Assembly (NCBI GenBank): GCA_938023775.1
Contig: CALJDB010000293.1
Span: 1 to 15,456 of the forward strand
From: an uncultured Clostridia bacterium
Lineage (GTDB): Bacteria; Bacillota; Clostridia; Oscillospirales; Oscillospiraceae
Length of the DNA stretch: 15,456 nucleotides
Reading direction: 5' to 3'
Below, one piece after another: positions 6,860 through 12,897 of this stretch. The notes below the pieces were generated by a model. That model had not been told where the DNA came from. It made no database searches and saw only the letters and a program-made list of their open reading frames with translations. Both the position numbers and the translations under genes were made by a program. How positions within the stretch are numbered: position 1 is the first letter of the stretch; each line of letters begins with the position of its first letter.

Positions 6860-7504
6860 ATGGCGAACCGAAAAAAGCCCGACGAGTTCCACACGCCGGA
6901 GCGGGAATTTGACCAGCCCGCGGCGGAGCTTGCCTCCCCCGGCGAGGAGTTCAAAAAGCCCGGCGCGTCCACGGCGCAGACAACGGCGTCGCGCCGCGGA
7001 AAGCACGCGATCTACGCCGTGGCAGCCGCGATTTTCATAATCGGCGCGGTCGTCTATTTCGGCTCGTGGCGCACGCCCGCGTCGCCTGCGCCGACCGCGG
7101 ACCCGACGGCAGCCCCGACGGAGACCGTCCGCCCGCGGGAGACCGCCCCGGCGCAGACAGAGCCCGTCAGCGGCAGCGGCGAGTGGGTGCTGCAATACAC
7201 GGAGCGCGACCTCGGCGACGGACCCGTCCGAACGGAGGGCGGCGGAGAGACCTGCCGCCTGACGGAAAACGACGACGGCACGCTGCACGCGGAATTTTTC
7301 TCCGGCGGCGTGCGCAGCGGCGAGCTGACCTATTCCCCGGACGGCGAGGGCTACGCCGCCGAGACCGAGGAGACGGAGTTCGCCGTAAAGACCAAAACCC
7401 TCCGCTTCAAGGGCGATACCCTCGTCGTGGAAACGGTCACCGCCGGCAGCGCCTCCAGCGGCGATTACCGCTACGTGACCCGCGAGGTGTACGGACAAAA
7501 ATAA
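6860..7504 (+). CDS. Single-span membrane protein with Pro/Thr-rich stalk, unknown function
   Basis: The product is 214 residues of unrecognised family. The order is a charged, Pro-rich cytoplasmic N-terminus (1-48), one membrane helix (about 50-69, YAVAAAIFIIGAVVYFGSW), a low-complexity Pro/Ala/Thr stalk (about 72-104), and a globular region (105-214) rich in short beta strands such as GEWVLQYTERDLGDG and TLRFKGDTLVVETV. With positively charged residues (RRGKH) before the helix, the C-terminal domain should lie outside the cell. AAAGGAG at 6843-6849 overlaps the stop of the MscS gene, so the two are co-transcribed. The gene ends at a terminator. It may be an accessory of the channel or an unrelated envelope protein; the sequence does not decide. 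Confidence 0.85.
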   Translation: MANRKKPDEFHTPEREFDQPAAELASPGEEFKKPGASTAQTTASRRGKHAIYAVAAAIFIIGAVVYFGSWRTPASPAPTADPTAAPTETVRPRETAPAQTEPVSGSGEWVLQYTERDLGDGPVRTEGGGETCRLTENDDGTLHAEFFSGGVRSGELTYSPDGEGYAAETEETEFAVKTKTLRFKGDTLVVETVTAGSASSGDYRYVTREVYGQK

Positions 7505-7506
7505 GG

Positions 7507-7546
7507 AAAGCTCGCGGCGCGGAAGACCCCCGTGCCGCGAGCTTTT
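7507..7546 (+). terminator. Rho-independent terminator of the mscS-type operon
   Basis: A 12-bp perfect stem AAAGCTCGCGGC (7507-7518) pairs with GCCGCGAGCTTT (7534-7545), followed by TTTT and then an A+T-rich stretch. It begins three bases after the stop codon. Confidence 0.82.
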
Positions 7547-7588
7547 GCTCATTTCAAACGTTTCTAATGTTTCAAATGACAAATCCTC

Positions 7589-7617
7589 TTGCGTTTCCAT
7601 CTCTGATGTGCTAAAGT
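7589..7617 (+). promoter_or_regulatory. Possible promoter upstream of the cvpA-like gene and redox operon
   Basis: TTGCGT (7589-7594), a 17-base spacer and TAAAGT (7612-7617) lie in an A+T-rich pocket about 100 bases before the cvpA-like ATG. An alternative reading is TTTCCA with TATTAT, also 17 bases apart. No terminator is seen between this point and 12717, so it could drive the whole block. The long leader shows no riboswitch I recognise. Confidence 0.45.
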
Positions 7618-7718
7618 ATTATCTGCGCGCGGGATGCAGATTGGATGCAGCCGCGGCATAGACTGGTTTTATCCTGTGCGGGGAGACCGAAGACGCGGGA
7701 TGGAACGGAGCGAAGACT

Positions 7719-8393
7719 ATGAACATTCCAACAAACGGCGGCGCGCTGTGGCCCGACGCGGCGGTCGCCGGTATTTTTCTCTTTTTTATCATCTGGAAGG
7801 GACGCCGCGGGCTCTCCCGGAGCCTTCTGCCCCTCGCGGTGACGGTCGCGTCGCTGCTCGGCGCGGCGTTTTTCTCCAAGGCGCTGACGCCCGCGGCGGC
7901 GGGGCTGCTGCTGCCCGCATTGCAGCGCTGGTTCGACGGACACGCGGACCTCGCCGCGCTCGCGGAGCTGCGGCTCCCGGACCTCGGCGGCGCGCTCGCG
8001 GAGGTGCTGCCGGAGGGGCTGCGCGCGCTTTTGGAGCGCTTCGGGCTCAGCGTGCAGCGCGCGGCGGAGGAGGCGGTCGGCGCGGCGGCGGGCTCCGTGG
8101 AGACCGCGGTGGACGCGCTGCTGCGCTCCGTGGCGGAGACACTGGCGCACATCGCGCTCTTTCTCGTCATTTTCCTGCTGCTGCTCCTGCTGCTGAACCT
8201 GCTGCGGCGCGCGCTCGGCTGGGCGTTCCGTCTGCCGGTCATCCGCTGGGCGGACGTGCTCGGCGGCGCGCTGCTCGGCGCGGTGGAGTGCGCGGTCGTG
8301 CTCTGGATCGTCTGCGCCGTCGCCGGACTCTTTGACGGCGGACGCCTCCGCGCCCTCGCGGAGGGAACGCACTTACTTTCCATATTCACCTGA
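7719..8393 (+). CDS. CvpA-family-like membrane protein
   Basis: The product is 224 residues with four hydrophobic segments: about 13-27, 34-52, 145-166 (a run of Leu, Ile and Val) and 176-199. The short first helix followed by a basic KGRRGLSRS turn, and the late PVIRWADVLGGALLGAVECA stretch, match the CvpA (colicin V production) layout. There is an unusually long amphipathic Ala/Leu/Glu-rich middle (about 57-140). CvpA-type proteins are inner-membrane proteins with poorly defined roles. The ATG at 7719 follows ACGGAG after eight bases. The gene ends 28 bases before the NuoE-type gene with no terminator between, so it may be transcribed with the redox operon. The family assignment rests on topology and weak motifs only. 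Confidence 0.65.
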   Translation: MNIPTNGGALWPDAAVAGIFLFFIIWKGRRGLSRSLLPLAVTVASLLGAAFFSKALTPAAAGLLLPALQRWFDGHADLAALAELRLPDLGGALAEVLPEGLRALLERFGLSVQRAAEEAVGAAAGSVETAVDALLRSVAETLAHIALFLVIFLLLLLLLNLLRRALGWAFRLPVIRWADVLGGALLGAVECAVVLWIVCAVAGLFDGGRLRALAEGTHLLSIFT

Positions 8394-8403
8394 TTATTTT
8401 TTT

Positions 8404-8410
8404 AGGAGGG
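8404..8410 (+). promoter_or_regulatory. Ribosome binding site fixing the NuoE-type start
   Basis: AGGAGGG lies 11 bases before the ATG at 8422. The open frame extends upstream to 8332 inside the cvpA-like gene, but those codons are not NuoE-like, and this site shows that translation starts at 8422. Confidence 0.8.
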
Positions 8411-8421
8411 ATCGTTTTCCC

Positions 8422-8913
8422 ATGCAATGCTGCGACCACAAAACCGTGGACCTTTCGCTGCTGGATGAAACGCTGGCGCACTATGCCGGCGTGAAGGGCA
8501 GCCTCATCACCATTTTGCAGAAAACACAGGAGATCTATGGCTACGTCCCCGTCGACGCGGTCTACCGCATCGCGGAGCGCACGGGGGAGACCCCGGCAAA
8601 GATCCTCGGCGTGGCGACGTTTTATTCCCAGTTCCGCTTCCAGCCGGTGGGGAAATACCTCATCATGCTCTGCAAGGGCACCGCGTGCTTCGTCAACGGC
8701 GCGGAGCGCATTGCGGAGGCGGTGACGGACGAGCTCGGCATTTGCGACGGCGAGACGACGGAGGATGGGATGTTCTCCCTCTCGCTCGTGTCCTGTCTCG
8801 GCTGCTGCTCGCTCGCGCCGGTCATGATGATCAACGAAACGACTTATGGCTCGCTGACGCCGGACAAGGTGCGGAGTATTCTCCGCGAGCTGCGGAAGGA
8901 GGCGGAGGCATGA
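8422..8913 (+). CDS. nuoE: NuoE-type [2Fe-2S] thioredoxin-like subunit of a soluble NADH complex
   Basis: The product is 163 residues, the usual length for NuoE/HydC/HoxE proteins. A helical N-terminus (about 10-65, with a GSLITILQKTQEIYGYVP segment) precedes a thioredoxin-like domain holding one [2Fe-2S] cluster. The ligand cysteines are C84 and C89 (CKGTAC) and C125 and C129 in SCLGCCSLAPV. C128 is an extra cysteine next to a ligand. Family role: the subunit carries a cluster beside the FMN of the NuoF partner, which here is the next gene, overlapping by ATGA. Neighbours and size argue for a soluble bifurcating complex rather than respiratory complex I, because no membrane subunits are nearby. 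The symbol denotes the family only. Confidence 0.92.
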   Translation: MQCCDHKTVDLSLLDETLAHYAGVKGSLITILQKTQEIYGYVPVDAVYRIAERTGETPAKILGVATFYSQFRFQPVGKYLIMLCKGTACFVNGAERIAEAVTDELGICDGETTEDGMFSLSLVSCLGCCSLAPVMMINETTYGSLTPDKVRSILRELRKEAEA

Positions 8914-10664
8914 GCGTGCGTATTGCGGTCGGAGAGGGCTCCTGCGGGCTCGCCGCGGGCGCGGGCGCGGTCTATGCCGCGCTGGAGGAGCGACTTGCGG
9001 GCTCCCAAGTGCGCCTCGGCATCACGGGCTGCGTCGGTGCCTGCTATTTGGAGCCTATCGTGGATATTTATGACGACGCCGGTGCGCTGCACCGCTGCGT
9101 CCGCGTGAAGCCGGGCGACGCGGACGCTATCGCTGCCGCGGCGGAGACCGGGGATTATGCCGCCCTCGGCTCGCTGCTGATTGCCCCGGAGGACGAGGCG
9201 TTTCTGACCGGTCAGACGCGCATCGCGCTGCGGAATTGCGGCGTCATCGACCCGGAGAGCCTCGACGATTATCTCGCCGCGGGCGGCTATCGGGCGCTCG
9301 AAAAGGTCCTGCGCACGATGACGCCGGAGGAGGTCATCGAGACCGTCAAGGTCTCCGGGCTCGCCGGGCGCGGCGGCGCGGGTTTTCCGACATGGTTTAA
9401 GTGGGACGCCGCGCGCCGGAGCGCGGGCGAGGAGAAATATCTCATCTGCAACGCCGACGAGGGCGACCCCGGCGCGTTTATGGACCGCGCGGTGATCGAG
9501 TCCGACCCGCATAACCTCATCGAGGGCATGCTTATCGCGGCTTATGCCATCGGCGCGCACGAGGCGGTCGTCTATGTCCGCGCGGAGTATCCGCTCGCCA
9601 TCGTCCGTCTGCAAAAGGCGATCGACGCGGCGAGGGAGCGCGGCTATCTCGGCGAGAATATCCTCGGCACGGGCTTTTCCTGCTCGCTGCGCATCAAGGC
9701 GGGCGCGGGTGCGTTCGTCTGCGGCGAGGAGACGGCGCTCATCGAGTCGCTGGAGGGCAATCGCGGGCAGCCGCGCTTAAAGCCCCCCTTCCCGGCGCAG
9801 GAGGGCTATTGGCATAAGCCGAGCAATATCAATAATGTGGAGACCTTCGCAAACGTCCCGTGGATCCTGCTCCACGGCGGCGAGGCGTTTGCCGCGCTCG
9901 GCACGGAGGGCAGCCGCGGGACCAAGGTCTTCGCCGTCACCGGCAAGGTCCGCCGCGGCGGGCTCGTGGAGATCCCGATGGGCAAAACGCTGCGCGACGT
10001 CATCTTCGGCATCGCCGGCGGCATCCGGGACGGCAGGGAGTTCAAGGCGGTGCAGATGGGCGGACCCAGCGGCGGCTGCATCCCGGCGAGCCTGCTGGAC
10101 ACCGTGATCGACTATAAGTCGCTCGCCGCGACGGGCGCGATCATGGGCTCCGGCGGCATGGTCGTGATGGACGACGAGACCTGCATGGTCGCCGTCGCGA
10201 AGTTTTTCCTCGATTTTACCACGCGCGAATCCTGCGGAAAATGCGTCCACTGCCGCATCGGGACGAAGCGCATGTCGGAGATCTTGAGCCGCATCGTGAG
10301 CGGCGAGGGAAAGGAGGGCGACGTGGAGCTGCTCGAAGAGCTCTGCGCTGCGGTCAAGGACGGCGCGCTCTGCGGTCTCGGTCAGAGCGCACCGAACCCG
10401 GTGCTGACCACCATCCGCTATTTCCGCGACGAATATGACGCCCACATCCGGGCGCACAGGTGCCCGGCAAAGCAGTGCAAGGCGCTTCTGACTTACGCGA
10501 TCGACCCGGAAAAATGCGCCGGATGCTCACTCTGCGCGCGCAAATGCCCCGCCTCCGCCATCCATGGCGAGCTGAAAAAGCCCTTCGCCATCGACCCGGC
10601 GGCGTGCATCCGCTGCGGCGCGTGCCGGAGTGCCTGCCGTCTCGGTGCGGTGACGGTCGAATGA
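8910..10664 (+). CDS. nuoF: NuoF-type NADH/FMN subunit with extra Fe-S domains (HydB-like)
   Basis: The product is 584 residues, longer than respiratory NuoF (about 430-450) and of the HydB type. Domains in order are: a thioredoxin-like region (1-90) with C12, C41 and C45; the FMN/NADH core with GLAGRGGAGFPTWFKW (150-165), NADEGDPGAFMDR (181-193) and GAGAFVCGEETALIESLEGN (265-284); an SLBB-like region; and the [4Fe-4S] site C442, C445, C448, C488. A His/Cys pair region (H516, C518, C523) leads to a C-terminal ferredoxin domain with CAGCSLCARKC (536-546) and CIRCGACRSAC (566-576). It oxidises or forms NADH and passes electrons through its clusters. The ATG at 8910 overlaps the nuoE-like stop; the longer upstream frame lies inside that gene. 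The N-terminal region has only three of the usual four cluster cysteines. The symbol denotes the family only. Confidence 0.93.
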   Translation: MSVRIAVGEGSCGLAAGAGAVYAALEERLAGSQVRLGITGCVGACYLEPIVDIYDDAGALHRCVRVKPGDADAIAAAAETGDYAALGSLLIAPEDEAFLTGQTRIALRNCGVIDPESLDDYLAAGGYRALEKVLRTMTPEEVIETVKVSGLAGRGGAGFPTWFKWDAARRSAGEEKYLICNADEGDPGAFMDRAVIESDPHNLIEGMLIAAYAIGAHEAVVYVRAEYPLAIVRLQKAIDAARERGYLGENILGTGFSCSLRIKAGAGAFVCGEETALIESLEGNRGQPRLKPPFPAQEGYWHKPSNINNVETFANVPWILLHGGEAFAALGTEGSRGTKVFAVTGKVRRGGLVEIPMGKTLRDVIFGIAGGIRDGREFKAVQMGGPSGGCIPASLLDTVIDYKSLAATGAIMGSGGMVVMDDETCMVAVAKFFLDFTTRESCGKCVHCRIGTKRMSEILSRIVSGEGKEGDVELLEELCAAVKDGALCGLGQSAPNPVLTTIRYFRDEYDAHIRAHRCPAKQCKALLTYAIDPEKCAGCSLCARKCPASAIHGELKKPFAIDPAACIRCGACRSACRLGAVTVE

Positions 10665-10680
10665 AGGAGGTGCGGGAAAA

Positions 10681-12711
10681 ATGAGTGAGATCAAGCTGAC
10701 GATCAACGGCGTCGCCTGCACGGGCGAGACCGGAGAGACCGTTTTACAGATCGCGGAGCGGCACGGGATCGAGATCCCGACGCTCTGCCATAACGAACAC
10801 GTTCGTCATTACGGCGCCTGCGGGCTCTGCGTCGTGGAGAGCGCGGCGAGCCCGAAGCTGCTGCGCGCCTGCTCCACCCTCGCCGCGGACGGCATGGTGC
10901 TCGATACCGAGTCGCCCCGCGTCGTCCGGGCGAGACGGGTGGCGCTGGAGCTGCTGATGAGCGACCATGACGGCGACTGCCGAGGTCCCTGCATGCTTGC
11001 CTGCCCCGCGGGAACGGACTGCCAGCGCTATGTGAAGATGATCGCGCTGGGGCTCGACCGCGAGGCGGTCGAAATCATCAAGGAGACGAACCCGCTTCCG
11101 GCGTCCATCGGCCGCGTCTGTCCCCACCCCTGCGAAACGGCGTGCCGCCGCAAGCTGGTGGAGCAGCCGATTTCCATCGCCTATCTGAAGGCGTTCGCCG
11201 CGGACGCGGACCTCGCCTCGGGCAGACCGTGGCGTCCCGCGCTCGCTCCGGAGACGGGCAAGCGCGTCGCCGTCGTCGGCGGCGGTCCTGCGGGGCTCAC
11301 GGCGGCTTATTTCCTGCGCCGCCGCGGTCACGACGTCACCGTGCTTGACGCGATGCCGAAAATGGGCGGCATGCTGCGCTACGGCATCCCGGAATACCGC
11401 CTGCCGAAGCGCGTGCTGGACGAGGAGATTGCGGAGATCGCTGCGCTCGGCGTCCGGATGAGGCCGGATACGCGCGTCGGGCGCGACGTCACGCTGGACG
11501 CGCTGCGCGCCGACTTCGACGCCGTCGTCGTCGCCGCCGGCGCGTGGCGGAGCACGCCCGTCGGCTGTCCGGGGGACGGTCTCGCGGGCGTCTGGGGCGG
11601 CATCGACCTGCTGCGCACCGCCGCCTTCGGCGTCGAGCCGGAGATCGGCGAGCGCGTCGTGATCGTCGGCGGCGGCAATACCGCCATGGATGCCTGCCGC
11701 AGCGCCGTCCGCCTCGGCGCGAAGGAGGTCAGCGTCGTTTACCGCCGCACGATGGACGAAATGCCCGCTGAGCGCGCCGAGATCGCCGAGGCGATGGAGG
11801 AGGGCGTAACCTTCCGCTTCCTGCGCAATCCGGCGGAAATTCTCGGCGAAGGGGGTCATGTCACGGGCGTGAAGCTACAGGTGATGCGCCTCGGCGAGCC
11901 GGACGCGAGCGGCAGGCGCAGCCCCGTGCCCGTGGAGGGCGAATTTGAAATTCTCCCGGCGGACAGCGTCGTCGCCGCCATCGGGCAGAAGCTCCTGCCG
12001 GACGGCTTTGAGGCGATCGAGAAAAACCGCCGCGGCTGCCTCGCCGCGGACGAGGCGACGTTCCGCACCAACCTGCCGAACGTGTTCGCCGTCGGTGACG
12101 CGACGAACCGCGGCGCGGATATCGCCATCGCCGCCATCGGCGAGGGCGGGAAAGCCGCCGCCGTGGTGGACGGCTTTCTCTGCGGGGAGGAGACGCCTTA
12201 CCGCCGCCCGTATTATTCCGAGCGCGAGGTCACGGCGGAGATGCTCGCGGACCGCGAAAAGCGCCCGCGCGCGGAAATGCCCGTGCGCCCGCCGGAGGAC
12301 CGCAAGCGCGATTTCCGCGAGATGAATCTCGGCTTTACGGCGGAGCAGGCGCGTGCGGAGGCGCAGCGGTGTCTGGAGTGCGGCTGCTTCGACTATGCCG
12401 ACTGCCGCCTCATCCGCCACGCGAACCGCTATGAGCTCCATCCGGAGCGCTTCGCCGGGGAAAAGCGCCGCGGCGCCAGCGAGAAAAAGCTCGTCTGCAT
12501 CGAGCGCAACGAGGGCAAGTGCATTCTCTGCTCCCTCTGCGTCCGCACCTGCGACGAGGTCGCGCGGCAGGGGCTCCTCGGTCTCGTCGGCCGCGGCTTC
12601 GGAACGGTCATCAAGCCCGAATTCCGCAACAGCGCCCGCATCGCCGGATGCGCCGATTGCCTGAAATGCGCCGAAGCCTGCCCGACCGGGGCGCTGAAGA
12701 TTCTGGGGTGA
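10681..12711 (+). CDS. NfnB/GltD-like NADPH-FAD subunit embedded in a NuoG-type Fe-S arm (Stn-type transhydrogenase subunit)
   Basis: The product is 676 residues. Residues 1-80 form a plant-type [2Fe-2S] domain (C36, C47, C50, C64). H96 and C100 then give a NuoG-like His-Cys motif that merges into the GltD-type N-terminal clusters (C104, C108-P; GRVCPHPCETAC, C147, C151, C155). The flavin domain has VAVVGGGPAGLTAAY (FAD, 196-210), VVIVGGGNTAMDACR (NADPH, 326-340), VVYRR (352-356) and VFAVGDA (468-474). A C-terminal 2x[4Fe-4S] domain follows (C614, C617, C620, C624; C657, C660, C663, C667), resembling NuoG and [FeFe]-hydrogenase arms. No H-cluster or molybdopterin domain is present. Behind nuoE- and nuoF-like genes, this is the architecture of the Sporomusa-type (Stn) transhydrogenase coupling NADPH to NADH and ferredoxin. 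AAGGAGG at 10664-10670 precedes the ATG by ten bases. Generic annotations would be FAD-dependent oxidoreductase or glutamate synthase small subunit; the latter is unlikely as no large subunit is nearby. Confidence 0.88.
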   Translation: MSEIKLTINGVACTGETGETVLQIAERHGIEIPTLCHNEHVRHYGACGLCVVESAASPKLLRACSTLAADGMVLDTESPRVVRARRVALELLMSDHDGDCRGPCMLACPAGTDCQRYVKMIALGLDREAVEIIKETNPLPASIGRVCPHPCETACRRKLVEQPISIAYLKAFAADADLASGRPWRPALAPETGKRVAVVGGGPAGLTAAYFLRRRGHDVTVLDAMPKMGGMLRYGIPEYRLPKRVLDEEIAEIAALGVRMRPDTRVGRDVTLDALRADFDAVVVAAGAWRSTPVGCPGDGLAGVWGGIDLLRTAAFGVEPEIGERVVIVGGGNTAMDACRSAVRLGAKEVSVVYRRTMDEMPAERAEIAEAMEEGVTFRFLRNPAEILGEGGHVTGVKLQVMRLGEPDASGRRSPVPVEGEFEILPADSVVAAIGQKLLPDGFEAIEKNRRGCLAADEATFRTNLPNVFAVGDATNRGADIAIAAIGEGGKAAAVVDGFLCGEETPYRRPYYSEREVTAEMLADREKRPRAEMPVRPPEDRKRDFREMNLGFTAEQARAEAQRCLECGCFDYADCRLIRHANRYELHPERFAGEKRRGASEKKLVCIERNEGKCILCSLCVRTCDEVARQGLLGLVGRGFGTVIKPEFRNSARIAGCADCLKCAEACPTGALKILG

Positions 12712-12716
12712 AGAAA

Positions 12717-12750
12717 CAGCCGTCCTCTTTTTTTGAGGGCGGCTGGTTTT
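12717..12750 (+). terminator. Rho-independent terminator of the redox operon
   Basis: CAGCCGTCCTC (12717-12727) pairs with GAGGGCGGCTG (12735-12745), with one G-T wobble, around a seven-T loop. GTTTT follows. It starts six bases after the stop of the NfnB-like gene. Confidence 0.8.
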
Positions 12751-12769
12751 CATGAGGATAAAGCTGAAC

Positions 12770-12844
12770 GCGCCTGCGGGCGCTAAGATTTAATAGGTTT
12801 CGCGCCGTAGGCGCGAAACCTATTAAATTTGCGCCAAAGGCGCA
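12770..12844. repeat. Cluster of three related GCGCC-n-GGCGC hairpins
   Basis: Three palindromes stand in a row: GCGCC/GGCGC with a TGCG loop (12770-12783), a perfect 19-bp stem with a GTA loop (12788-12828), and TGCGCC-AAA-GGCGCA (12830-12844). All share the core GCGCC-loop-GGCGC with different loops. The central stem extends into ATTTAATAGGTTTC arms. It lies between convergent transcription units, where it could act as a bidirectional terminator or be a REP-like dispersed repeat. Confidence 0.7.
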
Positions 12845-12897
12845 TTCAATATTCAAAACCCCTCGTCCTTGGGGCGAGAAACACCAATTTATTCCCC

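Noticed and set aside
7550..7578. Imperfect inverted repeat CATTTCAAAC / GTTTCAAATG just after a terminator
   Set aside because: The arms are ten bases with one mismatch in an A+T-rich pocket, upstream of the candidate promoter; it is too weak to call an operator without other copies.
5906..7600. Minus-strand open frame of 564 codons antisense to the mscS-type operon
   Set aside because: The plus strand holds a recognisable MscS protein with promoter and Shine-Dalgarno site; the antisense frame is rich in Arg, Asp and His and shows no domain.
8422..12711. Respiratory complex I (nuo) operon
   Set aside because: No NuoA, H, J, K, L, M or N membrane subunits and no NuoB, C or D are present, and the third gene carries an NADPH/FAD module rather than NuoG's molybdopterin-like domain.
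10681..12711. Glutamate synthase small subunit (GltD)
   Set aside because: The flavin core is GltD-like, but extra N-terminal [2Fe-2S] and C-terminal 2x[4Fe-4S] domains and the lack of a large GltB gene make this assignment unlikely.
12842..12856. ATTCAATATTCAA shared with the start region of the left-edge gene (about 166-178)
   Set aside because: A 13-base match between A+T-rich spots is within chance for a window of this length, and the flanks do not match.
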